64,000 nucleotides of DNA from an uncultured Mollicutes bacterium. GTDB lineage: Bacteria; Bacillota_I; Bacilli_A; Acholeplasmatales; Anaeroplasmataceae. Position numbers and translations under genes: made by a program. The DNA is taken from the NCBI GenBank assembly GCA_947174785.1, contig CAMWKG010000005.1, forward strand, positions 1 to 64,000. The letters are read 5' to 3'. Below are positions 27,401 to 36,445 of the stretch, one piece after another (within the stretch, counting starts at the first letter, position 1; every line of letters begins with the position of its first letter). Below the pieces are notes generated by a model. The model was given only the letters and a program-made list of their open reading frames with translations, did not search any database and was not told the origin of the DNA.

Positions 27401-28112
27401 GATTCTAACATTATTTCCTAATATGCTTGAAGGCATACTAGGAGAATCCATTTTAAAAAGGGCAATTGAATCTGGTGTCTGTTCTGTTGAACTAATCGAT
27501 ATGAGAGACTATTCCTTAGATAAGCATCACCATGTAGATGATACACCTTATGGCGGTGGAGCAGGTATGGTTTTAGCCTGTGATGTTGTCGATCGTGCAA
27601 TTCTAGCAAATACTACAGATATTTCCTATAAGGTTTTAATGACTCCTCAAGGCAGACCCTATAAGCAAGATATAGCCAAAGAGCTTGCCTCTAAAGAAGA
27701 ATTAGTTCTTATTTGTGGACATTATGAAGGCTTTGATGAAAGAATCAGAGATTATGTGGATGATGAGATATCCATTGGCGATTATGTTCTTACAGGTGGA
27801 GAACTGGCTGCAGGAGTGGTTTGTGATAGTGTCATCCGTTTATTAGACCATGCCATCCGTAAGGAGAGCAGCGAGGATGATTCCTTTTCTGATGGATTGT
27901 TAGAATACCCACAATATACCCGTCCAGTCGAGTATAAGGGCAAATCTGTTCCAGAGGTATTGGTGAATGGGAATCACAAGCTTATCAGAGAGTACAGATT
28001 AAAGGAGTCTCTCAGAAAAACGTATTTAAGAAGACCAGACCTTTTAGAAGGAAGAGAACTTACTAAAGAAGAAGAAAAGCTATTAAAAGAAATTAAGGAA
28101 GAATCCAATTAG
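27390..28112 (+). CDS. trmD: tRNA (guanine-N1)-methyltransferase
   Basis: A 240-residue SPOUT methyltransferase. Key features are VDDTPYGGGAGMVL, the knot segment LICGHYEGFDERI, SIGDYVLTGGELAA and a C-terminal NGNHKLIREYRLKESL. It methylates G37 of tRNAs to keep the reading frame. The GTG start overlaps rimM. A terminator follows. Confidence 0.97.
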   Translation: MKIKILTLFPNMLEGILGESILKRAIESGVCSVELIDMRDYSLDKHHHVDDTPYGGGAGMVLACDVVDRAILANTTDISYKVLMTPQGRPYKQDIAKELASKEELVLICGHYEGFDERIRDYVDDEISIGDYVLTGGELAAGVVCDSVIRLLDHAIRKESSEDDSFSDGLLEYPQYTRPVEYKGKSVPEVLVNGNHKLIREYRLKESLRKTYLRRPDLLEGRELTKEEEKLLKEIKEESN

Positions 28113-28126
28113 GGATTCTTTTTTTC
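28099..28126 (+). terminator. Terminator after trmD
   Basis: AAGAATCC (28099-28106) pairs with GGATTCTT (28113-28120), followed by a T run. Confidence 0.85.
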
Positions 28127-28154
28127 ATATAGCATATAAAAGTAACCCATACTA
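28126..28154 (+). promoter_or_regulatory. Candidate forespore (sigma G/F-type) promoter for yihY-pdaA
   Basis: CATATA (28126-28131), 16 bp, CATACTA (28148-28154). CATACTA matches the sigma F/G -10 pattern CATnnTA. PdaA is sigma-G dependent in B. subtilis, which fits. The identical CATACTATAG occurs before gerAB. Confidence 0.45.
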
Positions 28155-28173
28155 TAGATGGGTGATTTAGAAA

Positions 28174-28944
28174 ATGATTCAAAGAATTTATCATTTTATT
28201 ATGGATAAAAAAATACCAACTCTTGCGAGTGCAATTGCCTTTACATTAATTATGAATGGAGGCTCTTTCCTGTTTTTATTTGTTATTATTTCGGGCTTTT
28301 TTTCTAATTCGTTTCAAGAGCTCATTTTAAATACAATAGAAGATGGAAGACTGAAGGATTTGATTTCCTATTTTTTTAACTATCAAAATAATATATCTTA
28401 CTCCATATTGCTTGTTATAACAAGTATCTATTCTGCATCATCTCTATATTACCATTTAATAGGAATTGTTGAATTCATTACAGATACAAGCTATAAGATA
28501 AGTATCTCTAAAAGAGTTTTAGCCATAGGAGTTACTATTCTTTATCTTTTAGGTTTAAATATAATTACGCTTTTGGCAAGTGAAATTATTATGTATTTAA
28601 ATTACTTTTATATGTTCTTATCCCTGGTATTATTGTTACTGATTTTTATTTTAACGGTATATGTGGTACAGGTGGTTAGCTTGAAAACCTATAATATAAA
28701 ACGTCTATATAAAGGGATAATCTTTACAACGATTTATTTTATTGTTTTTACCTTTGGCTTTGTAATCTATTTAAAATTATTTTCTAATTTTAAGATAGTG
28801 TATGGGATTTTATCTTTCTTTATTATCGTATTTTTCTATATTTATATGCTGTCTATAGGGATACTCTTAGGAATTAATTTTAACCATTTAAACATAAATA
28901 TTCGTTTTTTGTCGAAAAATAAGATAGAGGAGGTGAGAGAATGA
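28174..28944 (+). CDS. YihY/BrkB-family membrane protein
   Basis: A 256-residue polytopic membrane protein with about six hydrophobic segments. It begins with the typical YihY N terminus (DKKIPTLASAIAFTLIMNGG). The family was once called ribonuclease BN but has no established enzymatic activity. It overlaps pdaA by 4 bp, so the pair is translated together. The spore-type promoter upstream and the pdaA partner suggest a sporulation role here; this is inference. Confidence 0.8.
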   Translation: MIQRIYHFIMDKKIPTLASAIAFTLIMNGGSFLFLFVIISGFFSNSFQELILNTIEDGRLKDLISYFFNYQNNISYSILLVITSIYSASSLYYHLIGIVEFITDTSYKISISKRVLAIGVTILYLLGLNIITLLASEIIMYLNYFYMFLSLVLLLLIFILTVYVVQVVSLKTYNIKRLYKGIIFTTIYFIVFTFGFVIYLKLFSNFKIVYGILSFFIIVFFYIYMLSIGILLGINFNHLNINIRFLSKNKIEEVRE

Positions 28945-29675
28945 AAAAAACATTTTTATGGATTCTTTTAGGTTTGTTCCTCTTTGTTGGCATAAAAGGA
29001 AATGCTTATGGCTTTGGTTTAGTGAATAAAGGAAATACAAGACCAGGGGCAGGAAAATATGCTACTATTTTAGAAGAAAATGGTGGAGTCTATCTAGGAC
29101 CTGATACGAAAGAGATTTATTTGACCTTTGACTGTGGATATGAAAACGGGCATACAAAAATGATTCTAGAGGCGTTAAGAAAAACAGATACTAAGGCAAT
29201 TTTCTTTATTACTGGACATTATTTGAATTCTGCCACGGATTTAGTTATGGAAATGATAAGAGATGGGCATATTATTGGAAATCATACGTATTCCCATAAG
29301 GATTTTACAAAATCCTCGAATGAAGAAATTCTTAAGGATATCGAAAAGCTAGAAGCTGCTTTTAAGGAAAAGACAGGCTATGAGATGTCTAAATATGTGC
29401 GTCCGCCTAGAGGAGAATTCGATGAGAGAAGTCTAAAGCTTTTAAAGGATCATGGGTATGCCTCTGTCTTTTGGTCTTTAGCCTATGTAGACTGGCATCA
29501 GGATGCATTCCATGGAGATCACTACAGCTATAAGCAGGTAATGAAGCGAATTCATAATGGTGCAATTTTACTTATGCATACCGTATCTAAGGATAATGCT
29601 GTGGATTTAGAGGATATCATTATTCAATTAAAAAATGATGGTTATATTTTCAAATCGATTGATAGTGTGATATAA
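28941..29675 (+). CDS. pdaA: Spore-cortex polysaccharide deacetylase PdaA (muramic delta-lactam synthesis)
   Basis: A 244-residue protein with an N-terminal signal or anchor segment (FLWILLGLFLFVGIKG) and a NodB deacetylase domain. Motif 1 is LTFDCGYENG (catalytic Asp), motif 2 GNHTYSHKD (metal-binding His pair), motif 3 RPPRGEF, and the late motif is ILLMHTVSKD. The pre-domain segment (TILEENGGVYLGPDTKEI) is typical of the delta-lactam-biosynthetic PdaA group. The enzyme deacetylates muramic acid in spore cortex peptidoglycan, needed for germination. Confidence 0.88.
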   Translation: MKKTFLWILLGLFLFVGIKGNAYGFGLVNKGNTRPGAGKYATILEENGGVYLGPDTKEIYLTFDCGYENGHTKMILEALRKTDTKAIFFITGHYLNSATDLVMEMIRDGHIIGNHTYSHKDFTKSSNEEILKDIEKLEAAFKEKTGYEMSKYVRPPRGEFDERSLKLLKDHGYASVFWSLAYVDWHQDAFHGDHYSYKQVMKRIHNGAILLMHTVSKDNAVDLEDIIIQLKNDGYIFKSIDSVI

Positions 29676-29707
29676 TAGTCTTATGAAGGCTTGAGGTGAT
29701 TTGGAAA

Positions 29708-30640
29708 ATGGCTGTGAATTTTATTATCCTTGCTGATGATTATTTGGCGGTAGAAAGTAAAATTGAAGAAATAAAAAAAGGCTTTGACCTTGAGGTTGAA
29801 CCTACTGTATATAATGCAGAGGAGGAAGGAGCCTACGCAATTGTTGATGAGCTTACAACGGTTTCTTTATTCGATGAGATCAAATTTGTTATTGTAAGAA
29901 ATGCAGAAAGCTTACTTTCAAAAAGTGACCGTGCTTTCTTAGAACTTTTAAAGGCTATGAATGATCAAAATAGTTCTAATATTTTAATCCTAGTTTTTAT
30001 GGGTATAGTTGATATGGCAAATGAACAGTATCAAAAGCTGAAACGTTTTTCTTCTGTTTTTGAGGCCAAAACGAAAAATATCAATTTAGAAGAATATGCC
30101 ATTCATCGATTTAAAGAAGAAGGATATCTTGTTGATGTGGATACAATCAAGCTTTTAGTCAGCTATGCAGATAGCTTTTCTAAGCTAAGAGGCTATATGG
30201 ATCAGCTAGAGTGCTATAAGGCTTCTGAAAAGAAAATTACCAATGCTGATGTTACACTTTTAATTCCAGAGCCTTTAGATGATAATGTATATGCATTAAT
30301 TGATGCGGTACTAACAAATAATAAAAGATTGATGCTGAAAGGCTACAAGGATATGAAGCTTAGAAGTATGCAAGCATCCAATTTGATTAGTCTGTTAATT
30401 AATAAATTTCAAGAGCTCTATAATGTAAATATATTAATTAAGGCAGGAATGAATCAGGCTTCTTTAGCTGAACTCTTTCATATTTCATCAGGAAGAGCCT
30501 ATTATATGGTTAAGAATGCTAAAGAGCATTCCTTAGAAACTATAGAAAAGCATTTAGAACAGTTAAATACACTAGATTACCAGATTAAAACGGGGAAAAT
30601 AGATGGGAATATAGGATTAGAATTATATTTCTTAAGATAA
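29708..30640 (+). CDS. holA: DNA polymerase III delta subunit
   Basis: A 310-residue clamp-loader subunit. The N-terminal domain has EIKFVIVRNAESLL and the AAA-like fold without a Walker A. The C-terminal collar domain includes DDNVYALIDAVLTNNKRLML and a final LEQLNTLDYQIKTGKIDGN, the usual HolA ending. It opens the beta clamp. GAGGTGA supports ATG 29708 over GTG 29696. It is commonly found just before rpsT; here the ABC operon lies in between. Confidence 0.9.
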   Translation: MAVNFIILADDYLAVESKIEEIKKGFDLEVEPTVYNAEEEGAYAIVDELTTVSLFDEIKFVIVRNAESLLSKSDRAFLELLKAMNDQNSSNILILVFMGIVDMANEQYQKLKRFSSVFEAKTKNINLEEYAIHRFKEEGYLVDVDTIKLLVSYADSFSKLRGYMDQLECYKASEKKITNADVTLLIPEPLDDNVYALIDAVLTNNKRLMLKGYKDMKLRSMQASNLISLLINKFQELYNVNILIKAGMNQASLAELFHISSGRAYYMVKNAKEHSLETIEKHLEQLNTLDYQIKTGKIDGNIGLELYFLR

Positions 30641-30665
30641 TGGAGACAATTTGTCTCCTTTTTCT
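30641..30665 (+). terminator. Terminator after holA
   Basis: GGAGAC (30642-30647) and GTCTCC (30653-30658) form a stem with an AATTT loop, followed by a T run. Confidence 0.85.
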
Positions 30666-30666
30666 A

Positions 30667-30706
30667 TTGACAAATCTATGCATTCGTTGTACTATTTAAG
30701 TAGAAC
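30667..30706 (+). promoter_or_regulatory. Promoter and likely GntR/YtrA operator
   Basis: TTGACA (30667-30672), 17 bp, TACTAT (30690-30695). An inverted repeat GTTGTACT...AGTAGAAC (about 30687-30706, one mismatch) covers the -10, as expected for autorepression by the YtrA-type regulator encoded next. Confidence 0.65.
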
Positions 30707-30721
30707 AGAGGAGGCGATATT

Positions 30722-31075
30722 GTGGAATGGCGAAATGACAAGGCCATTTATTTACAGGTAATAGAGCTTTTTAAAAGAGAAATTATTTTGGGAAGGTATA
30801 AGCCAAAGGATAAAATTGCTTCAGTTAGGGAATATGCGATAAAGCTTGGGGTTAATCCTAATACGATAGTGAAGGTCTATGATTTTTTGGCTGAAGAAGG
30901 CTTAATCGAAGCACAAAGCACCAATGGGTATTTTATTACGGATAAAGAAGAAATACTGAATCAATTAAAGCCGGAGTTTGCAAAAGCCTATTGTCAGGAA
31001 TTTTTGTCCCAGATGAAAAGTATTGGATATTTGAAGAAGGAAGCAATAGAGCTTTTAAAAAAGGAGGAAGAGTGA
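30722..31075 (+). CDS. GntR-family (YtrA subfamily) transcriptional regulator
   Basis: A 117-residue protein: a GntR winged helix (IYLQVIELFKREIILGRY, SVREYAIKLGVNPNTIVKVY) with only a short C-terminal helix, the YtrA layout. YtrA regulators repress the ABC operon they head and respond to cell-wall antibiotics or membrane stress. The GTG start has AGGAGG upstream. The stop is one base before the ABC ATPase start. Confidence 0.88.
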   Translation: MEWRNDKAIYLQVIELFKREIILGRYKPKDKIASVREYAIKLGVNPNTIVKVYDFLAEEGLIEAQSTNGYFITDKEEILNQLKPEFAKAYCQEFLSQMKSIGYLKKEAIELLKKEEE

Positions 31076-31076
31076 A

Positions 31077-31772
31077 ATGGTTTTAGAATGTGTTGACGTA
31101 GTGAAGCGCTATGGTCAAAAGGAAGCCTTAAGTGGTGTTACACTAGAACTTGAGGCAGGTAAGATTGTTGGGCTTTTAGGACCTAATGGAAGTGGTAAAA
31201 CCACTTTGATTAAAATAATCAATGGGATATTACAAAAAAATTCAGGTACAGTTAAGGTCTGTGGATATCCTGTTGGAGTAGAATCTAAGAAGCATATATC
31301 CTTTTTGCCTGAACGTACCTATTTGAATTTAGATATGAAAGTGAAAGAATGTATAAAAATGTTTGAGGAGTTCTATGAGGATTTTGATACTGCTAAGGCG
31401 CTTAGTCTTGTAGAAAAGCTTCATATTGACCCAAATGAAAAGATGAAGCATCTTTCAAAGGGGACAAAGGAAAAGGTCCAGTTGATTTTAGTGATGAGTA
31501 GAAATACAGATTTATATATTTTGGATGAGCCTATTGCTGGCGTAGATCCAGCAGCTAGAGATTTAATTTTAAATTTGATTGTGACAAATTTAAATCCAAA
31601 TGCTTGCTTACTAATCTGTACACACTTGATTCATGATATTGAATCTATCTTAGATGATGTAATTTTTATCAATGAAGGAAAAGTAGTCTTACATCGTAAT
31701 GCAGATGAGCTTAGAGCTGAAAATAACGGAAGTATAAATGATGCATTCAGGGAGGTATTTAAATGTTTTTAA
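31077..31772 (+). CDS. ABC transporter ATP-binding protein
   Basis: A 231-residue ATPase. Walker A is GPNGSGKTT, the signature is LSKGTKEK (variant of LSGGQ), Walker B LYILDEP, and the H-loop is CTHLIHD. The signature variant matches YtrB-like exporters of the ABC-2 type. It pairs with the membrane protein that overlaps it by 10 bp and is controlled by the upstream YtrA-type repressor. Substrate unknown. Confidence 0.9.
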   Translation: MVLECVDVVKRYGQKEALSGVTLELEAGKIVGLLGPNGSGKTTLIKIINGILQKNSGTVKVCGYPVGVESKKHISFLPERTYLNLDMKVKECIKMFEEFYEDFDTAKALSLVEKLHIDPNEKMKHLSKGTKEKVQLILVMSRNTDLYILDEPIAGVDPAARDLILNLIVTNLNPNACLLICTHLIHDIESILDDVIFINEGKVVLHRNADELRAENNGSINDAFREVFKCF

Positions 31773-32563
31773 AGGTTTTTAAATATGATTTTAAAGCAAT
31801 CTTCTTTAAATTCTTACCAATACTTGCAATCTTTCCTGTGATAGCGGTTATCATTAGGATTATGAGCTTGATGAACATAGATGGTGTATTTGTTGGAATG
31901 ATTTGGGGAGCACTCAATGGTTTATTTATTTTAGGCTTTGTATTGATTTCGTTTTATACCTTGGTGATTTGTATTATGCGTTATACAAAATCATTATTTA
32001 GAGATCAAGGCTATTTGACGCATACACTTCCAGTAAATAAGCATCAGCTTTTACTTTCACAGATTCTTGCAGATGTGCTTATGGAATTCATTTCTGTGCT
32101 TGTTGTGGTTTTGTGCTTCTTTATCGCTTACTATAGGCCATCTCTTCTTGCAAGTATTTTGACTTTCATTAATGAAATATTAGAAATATTTATTCCAGTA
32201 GAAAAATTCTATAATATTTTTGGTGGAACGATTGTATTGTTTGTTTTCTCTATTATTTTTTCTTTCCTTCAAAACTTATTTGTTATTTATACAGGAATAG
32301 CGATTGGACACTCTTTTCCTAAAAATAAGGGAATCCTTTCTGTAGTATTCTGTATTGCAATAAATTATGGACTTGGCTTTTTCACTGGTATTGCTAGCCT
32401 TATTGTTGGTGTGCTTGGCGATTTTGTAGTATTAAATCCTTCGGATTTTGCAAGACTGGCAAATCATTATTTATTGATAAATATTATTGAAAGTATATTG
32501 ATTTGTGTAGGAGCATATTTCTTCGATATCTATTTAATGAAGAATAAGCTCAACTTAGAATAA
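31763..32563 (+). CDS. ABC-2 type transporter permease
   Basis: A 266-residue membrane protein with about six hydrophobic segments and a short cytoplasmic N terminus. After the second segment lies the polar stretch SLFRDQGYLTHTLPVNKHQLLLSQ, typical of ABC-2 permeases. It completes the YtrA-regulated exporter. Its ribosome binding site (GGGAGG) lies within the end of the ATPase gene. Confidence 0.85.
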   Translation: MFLKVFKYDFKAIFFKFLPILAIFPVIAVIIRIMSLMNIDGVFVGMIWGALNGLFILGFVLISFYTLVICIMRYTKSLFRDQGYLTHTLPVNKHQLLLSQILADVLMEFISVLVVVLCFFIAYYRPSLLASILTFINEILEIFIPVEKFYNIFGGTIVLFVFSIIFSFLQNLFVIYTGIAIGHSFPKNKGILSVVFCIAINYGLGFFTGIASLIVGVLGDFVVLNPSDFARLANHYLLINIIESILICVGAYFFDIYLMKNKLNLE

Positions 32564-32567
32564 AACA

Positions 32568-32596
32568 AAAAAAGACACTGCGGTGTCTTTTTTGTT
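32568..32596. terminator. Bidirectional terminator between the ABC operon and rpsT
   Basis: AAAAAAAGACACTGCGGTGT forms a stem with its complementary half, flanked by an A run and a T run, so it can stop transcription from both convergent genes. Confidence 0.85.
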
Positions 32597-32617
32597 TTTA
32601 GTATTTAGAAAAATTTA

Positions 32618-32881
32618 TTACTTTAATGTATTTACTGCAGTAGCTAATTCTGACTTATGTCTAGCAACATAGTTCTTATGAACGATATGCTTAGCTTGAG
32701 CCTTATCTAATTTCTTATAAGCATAGGCTAATGCAGTTGTAGCCTTTTCTAAATCCTTAGCTTGAACAGCAGCTAGTACAGATTTCATAGCAGTTTTTAA
32801 TGATGATTTGAAAGCCATATTTGCTTGTCTTGCTTTTTCATTTGTCTTTACACGTTTGATTTGTTGTTTAATGTTTGCCAT
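32618..32881 (-). CDS. rpsT: 30S ribosomal protein S20
   Basis: An 87-residue basic helical protein beginning MANIKQQIKRVKTNEKARQ, the standard S20 start, and ending HKSELATAVNTLK. GGAGGTG upstream on the minus strand supports this start over an in-frame ATG 27 bp earlier. S20 binds 16S rRNA near helix 44 in the 30S body. It is transcribed alone. Confidence 0.96.
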   Translation of the reverse strand: MANIKQQIKRVKTNEKARQANMAFKSSLKTAMKSVLAAVQAKDLEKATTALAYAYKKLDKAQAKHIVHKNYVARHKSELATAVNTLK

Positions 32882-32958
32882 ACTTTCACCTCCGACAACC
32901 AAATGCATTAAACATTATACCATTTCAATTTATTGAATGCAAGAAAAAAATAAAAATA

Positions 32959-32989
32959 TGCATAGTTAAATTTAAAAAAATAGATAATA
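32959..32989 (+). promoter_or_regulatory. Candidate sigma-G-type promoter for gpr
   Basis: TGCATA (32959-32964), 18 bp, GATAATA (32983-32989), close to the sigma G consensus (GHATR; CATnnTA). No good SigA promoter is visible. gpr is a classical forespore gene. Confidence 0.4.
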
Positions 32990-33004
32990 TGTATAGGTGA
33001 AAGT

Positions 33005-33766
33005 ATGAAAAATAGAACAGATATGGCAGTAGAACAGATGCAAACGGATTTTAAATATGATGTGGACCGGATTATCCATGGAATGCATTTTAAGAAAATC
33101 AAGGTTGATGAGGCTTTAGCTAAAAGAATAAAAAAGAAGGAAGGAATCTATTATACTATTGATCATTTGGATTACCATTTTAAAGCAAAGGAAATCGTAA
33201 AGCTTTTAGAAACAACCTTATACGATTATTTGTTACAGTTAAACCTAAAGGAAAAAAGTGATATTTTAGTTGTGGGACTGGGAAATGATTTTGTTACCCC
33301 AGATGCCTTAGGCCCATTAGTCATCAATAAAATTGAAGTGAATAGGCATTTAGAGGATCATCCAGATCAGTATAATATTAGTGCGATATGCCCATCTGTT
33401 ATGGGGAAGACAGGGATGGAAAGTAAGGATATTATTCAAGCTATAGTGGATGATTTTCATCCGAGTCTAGTTATTGTTATAGATGCCTTAGCTTGTAGGG
33501 ATGCCAGTAGAATGTGTAATAGCATTCAAATCAGTACAGCAGGGATTAATCCTGGTTCTGGAATATATAATTTTAGAAGAGAAATCTCTAAAGAGACCTT
33601 AGGGGTAGATGTACTGGCCATTGGAATTCCAACAGTGAGTGATATTGATTCCTTTATTGATATGGAGGATAATTATTTTGTTACGCCTAAGGACATAGAT
33701 CTGGCCATGGACATATTGTCTGGCATAGTTGCAGAAGGAATCAATAGGGCTTTAAGAAAAAAGTAA
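33005..33766 (+). CDS. gpr: Spore germination protease GPR
   Basis: A 253-residue member of peptidase family M63, which degrades small acid-soluble spore proteins at germination. Visible are the prosequence-like NRTDMAVEQ, VVGLGNDFVTPDALGP, CPSVMGKTGMESKDII, VIVIDALACRDASRM, TAGINPGSGIYNFR and VLAIGIPTVSDID. These match the conserved core including the catalytic Asp region (DALACR). It is shorter than Bacillus GPR (about 370) because the segment between the core and the final helix is nearly absent. A forespore-type promoter precedes it. Confidence 0.88.
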   Translation: MKNRTDMAVEQMQTDFKYDVDRIIHGMHFKKIKVDEALAKRIKKKEGIYYTIDHLDYHFKAKEIVKLLETTLYDYLLQLNLKEKSDILVVGLGNDFVTPDALGPLVINKIEVNRHLEDHPDQYNISAICPSVMGKTGMESKDIIQAIVDDFHPSLVIVIDALACRDASRMCNSIQISTAGINPGSGIYNFRREISKETLGVDVLAIGIPTVSDIDSFIDMEDNYFVTPKDIDLAMDILSGIVAEGINRALRKK

Positions 33767-33919
33767 TCCTTATTCGACACGTTTCATCAATCTTTTTATA
33801 TACGGATTTATTATAATGTTTTAAAATTGTATAATTCTTTTGTGGAAAAATATTTCCTAATATGGTAAAATATTTCTATACACAAGTAGCAAAACAACAA
33901 TATAGAGAGGTATAGTGAA

Positions 33920-34336
33920 ATGAGTAAAGATATATGTTGTCCTTTATGTGGGAGTAGAGTACTTACTAAAAGTGAAGTTTCTATAAATGAAAAATATTTC
34001 TTATTTGATTTTGATAATAAATGGATTTGTAAAAACTGTGGATGTTTTTTTTCAGAGACAGAAGAATATTATGGTAAGCTTGCAGCAACTAAGATTTCTC
34101 AAAAAGAATTTTTTGGGATAATTTTTGAAGCGATTAAAGAAATTTTGGGTAGAAAATATTTAACCAAGGATAAACAAAAAGAAGTAATGGATCTTTATAA
34201 ACTAAATATTAAGACCTACTATAAAGAGGTAGCAGAATTGCAGGCAAATCTTTTTTATGAAACGGACTGTAGACGTAAGGAGTATTGGCTGATGCAGCAG
34301 GTTCATCCGGTCCAAGAAAAAGGTTTTTTAAAGTAG
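33920..34336 (+). CDS. Zinc-ribbon hypothetical protein, 138 aa
   Basis: Not recognised beyond a rubredoxin-like zinc ribbon at the N terminus: CPLCG at about residues 7-11 and CKNCGC at about 37-42. A helical C-terminal part follows (KEFFGIIFEAIKEILGRKY). Such small proteins often bind nucleic acid or protein partners. AGAGG lies upstream of the ATG. No obvious functional link with neighbours. Confidence 0.6.
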   Translation: MSKDICCPLCGSRVLTKSEVSINEKYFLFDFDNKWICKNCGCFFSETEEYYGKLAATKISQKEFFGIIFEAIKEILGRKYLTKDKQKEVMDLYKLNIKTYYKEVAELQANLFYETDCRRKEYWLMQQVHPVQEKGFLK

Positions 34337-34394
34337 ACCTGAAACATTGTGCTTTTTCGACAGAAGAATAAGATATGATAGTAGTGGTGATTCT

Positions 34395-34640
34395 ATGAAG
34401 AAAAAAAGAGTATTCTTATTTCTTGCGGTTGGATTATTAGCTATCATAGTATTAGGAAGCACACTAACTCAAGGGTCTACTGAGGTGAGTGGTGATGACT
34501 ACGATACAGCCTTTTATGTGGATGGCAGTAAGAATGTTTTTATTATGACAGCTAAAATGTTGGATAAGTTTTGTTTTTATGTAATAGATGTTGTAATCTC
34601 TAGTGTGGGAAGTGTCTTTAGTTCTATTTTAAATAATTAG
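34395..34640 (+). CDS. Small secreted or membrane-anchored protein, 81 aa
   Basis: It has a basic start followed by one hydrophobic segment (VFLFLAVGLLAIIVLGSTL), then a polar part and a hydrophobic amphipathic C terminus (VIDVVISSVGSVFSSIL). The start at 34395 has GTGGTGA upstream. It is possibly a signal-peptide-bearing short protein; function unknown. Confidence 0.55.
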   Translation: MKKKRVFLFLAVGLLAIIVLGSTLTQGSTEVSGDDYDTAFYVDGSKNVFIMTAKMLDKFCFYVIDVVISSVGSVFSSILNN

Positions 34641-34679
34641 AGCATTTTAGAAAAAAGGTAAATTTCCTATTGGTATAAA

Positions 34680-34714
34680 GAAAAAAATGCCTAAAATCTA
34701 GGCTTTTTTTCTTT
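34680..34714 (+). terminator. Terminator upstream of pgsA
   Basis: GCCTA (34689-34693) with TAGGC (34699-34703), extended by A/T pairing and ending in a T run. The pgsA -10 TATAAT follows at 34771-34776. Confidence 0.8.
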
Positions 34715-34798
34715 ATACACTTTTTTTTGATACTTTTTTCTTTTTTCTTAAAAAGTTTATTGTTTTATGGTATAATAACAAATAGAGGTGTTTAGAAA

Positions 34799-35395
34799 AT
34801 GAATTTACCAAACAAACTAACCATGGGTAGAATCCTTGCTATTCCTATTATGGTTGTTATTGCATATATACCTTATTTAAAAAATCCGTTTTTTCTTGAG
34901 GTAAGCTATGCTAATTTTATTAATTTTATATTATTTGCTTTAGCATCTTTTACAGATTTTTTGGATGGTTATATTGCTAGAAAAAAGAACCTAGTGACAA
35001 CCTTCGGAAAATTTGCGGATCCTTTGGCTGACAAGATATTAGTTATGGTTACCTTCCTACTATTATGTATGCAAGGAAAAATGGTAACCATCGGAAATGT
35101 AAAGCTTGAGCTTATTCCTGTATGGGGATTAAGTATTATTGTATTTAGAGAATTTACTGTATCAGGTGTAAGATTAGTCGCTGCCCAAAAGGGCGAGGTG
35201 ATTGCTGCTGGCTGGTCTGGGAAGGTAAAGACCTTTGAGACGATGATAGCAATTTGTGTATTATTCTTTTCTGGAATACATGCTGCAGTAGCAATTATTG
35301 GATTGGTACTTATGTATATATCTGTTACGTTGACATTATATTCTGGAATAGAATATTTGTGGAAAAATCGAAAAATTATTTTTGAATCAATTTAG
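34799..35395 (+). CDS. pgsA: CDP-diacylglycerol--glycerol-3-phosphate 3-phosphatidyltransferase
   Basis: A 198-residue membrane enzyme with the CDP-alcohol phosphotransferase motif in [20 protein letters not shown] and KFADPLADK (D-x2-DG-x2-AR-x8-G-x3-D-x3-D). It makes phosphatidylglycerol phosphate, the first committed step of anionic phospholipid synthesis. Several hydrophobic segments flank the motif. The pgsA-recA order is common in Firmicutes. Confidence 0.93.
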   Translation: MNLPNKLTMGRILAIPIMVVIAYIPYLKNPFFLEVSYANFINFILFALASFTDFLDGYIARKKNLVTTFGKFADPLADKILVMVTFLLLCMQGKMVTIGNVKLELIPVWGLSIIVFREFTVSGVRLVAAQKGEVIAAGWSGKVKTFETMIAICVLFFSGIHAAVAIIGLVLMYISVTLTLYSGIEYLWKNRKIIFESI

Positions 35396-35403
35396 GAGGA
35401 AAT

Positions 35404-36387
35404 ATGGCAGAATTAAGTCGTGAGCAAGCTTTAGAGGAAGCTTTAAAGAAAATAGAAAAAGAGTTTGGTAAGGGCTCTATAATGCGTTTGGGAGATGAAG
35501 CAGATCATAAAATAGAGGCTATTCCTAGTGGATCTATTGCCCTAGATAAGGCTTTAGGTGTTGGTGGTTATCCAAAAGGAAGAATCATTGAAATTTATGG
35601 TCCTGAATCTTCAGGTAAAACAACGTTTGCTTTACACGCCATTGCAAATGCACAAAAGAACGGTGGCTTTGCAGCATTTATTGATGCAGAGCACGCACTA
35701 GATCCTGTTTATGCAAAGGCACTTGGTGTAGACATTGAGAATTTAATTTTATCTCAGCCAGATAATGGAGAACAGGCACTAGATATTGCAGAGGCTTTAA
35801 TTAAATCTGGAAGTGTTGATATTTTGGTTGTGGACTCTGTCGCAGCGTTAGTTCCAGAAGCTGAATTAAATGGAGATATGGGAGATTCTCATGTTGGTCT
35901 TCATGCAAGATTAATGTCACAGGCAATGCGTAAGCTTGCAGGTATTATTAATAAAACAAATTGTGTTGCAATCTTTATTAACCAAATTCGTGAAAAGGTT
36001 GGTGTAATGTTCGGAAATCCAGAAACAACAACAGGAGGACGTGCACTTAAGTTCTACGCTTCAGTTCGTTTAGATATTAGAAGAGGAGAAGCAATCAAGG
36101 ATGGTACAAATGTATTAGGAAATAGAACAAATGTAAAGGTTGTAAAGAATAAGGTAGCACCTCCATTCAAATCAGCTGAGGTTGAAATTATTTATGGTCA
36201 AGGTATTTCTAGATTAGGTGAAATTGTAGATTTGGCTGTAAAGTATGAGATCATCAACAAAGCAGGTGCATGGTTTTCCTATAATGGTACAAAAATTGCC
36301 CAAGGTCGTGAAAATACGAAAGAGTATTTAAAGAATAATCCAGAAATTCTAAAAGAAGTAGAAGAGCAAGTTATTGCTGCAGAATAA
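35404..36387 (+). CDS. recA: Recombinase RecA
   Basis: A 327-residue RecA with Walker [10 protein letters not shown], Walker [13 protein letters not shown], the L1/L2 DNA-binding loops ([20 protein letters not shown]) and a short C-terminal tail ending in VEEQVIAAE. It catalyses strand exchange and stimulates LexA cleavage. AGGAGG precedes the ATG, eight bases after pgsA. No LexA-like box is evident upstream of the pgsA-recA unit. Confidence 0.97.
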   Translation: MAELSREQALEEALKKIEKEFGKGSIMRLGDEADHKIEAIPSGSIALDKALGVGGYPKGRIIEIYGPESSGKTTFALHAIANAQKNGGFAAFIDAEHALDPVYAKALGVDIENLILSQPDNGEQALDIAEALIKSGSVDILVVDSVAALVPEAELNGDMGDSHVGLHARLMSQAMRKLAGIINKTNCVAIFINQIREKVGVMFGNPETTTGGRALKFYASVRLDIRRGEAIKDGTNVLGNRTNVKVVKNKVAPPFKSAEVEIIYGQGISRLGEIVDLAVKYEIINKAGAWFSYNGTKIAQGRENTKEYLKNNPEILKEVEEQVIAAE

Positions 36388-36397
36388 CAAAAATAAA

Positions 36398-36438
36398 TTG
36401 ACAAGCGCTTTATTTTACGATATAATGAAAAAGCGCTT
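36398..36438 (+). promoter_or_regulatory. Promoter of tRNA-Ser with two AAGCGCTT palindromes
   Basis: TTGACA (36398-36403), 17 bp, TATAAT (36421-36426), close to consensus. AAGCGCTT occurs at 36403-36410, overlapping the -35 end, and again at 36431-36438 just downstream of the -10. Both resemble the core of CcpA cre sites. Confidence 0.75.
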
Positions 36439-36445
36439 GGTAGTT

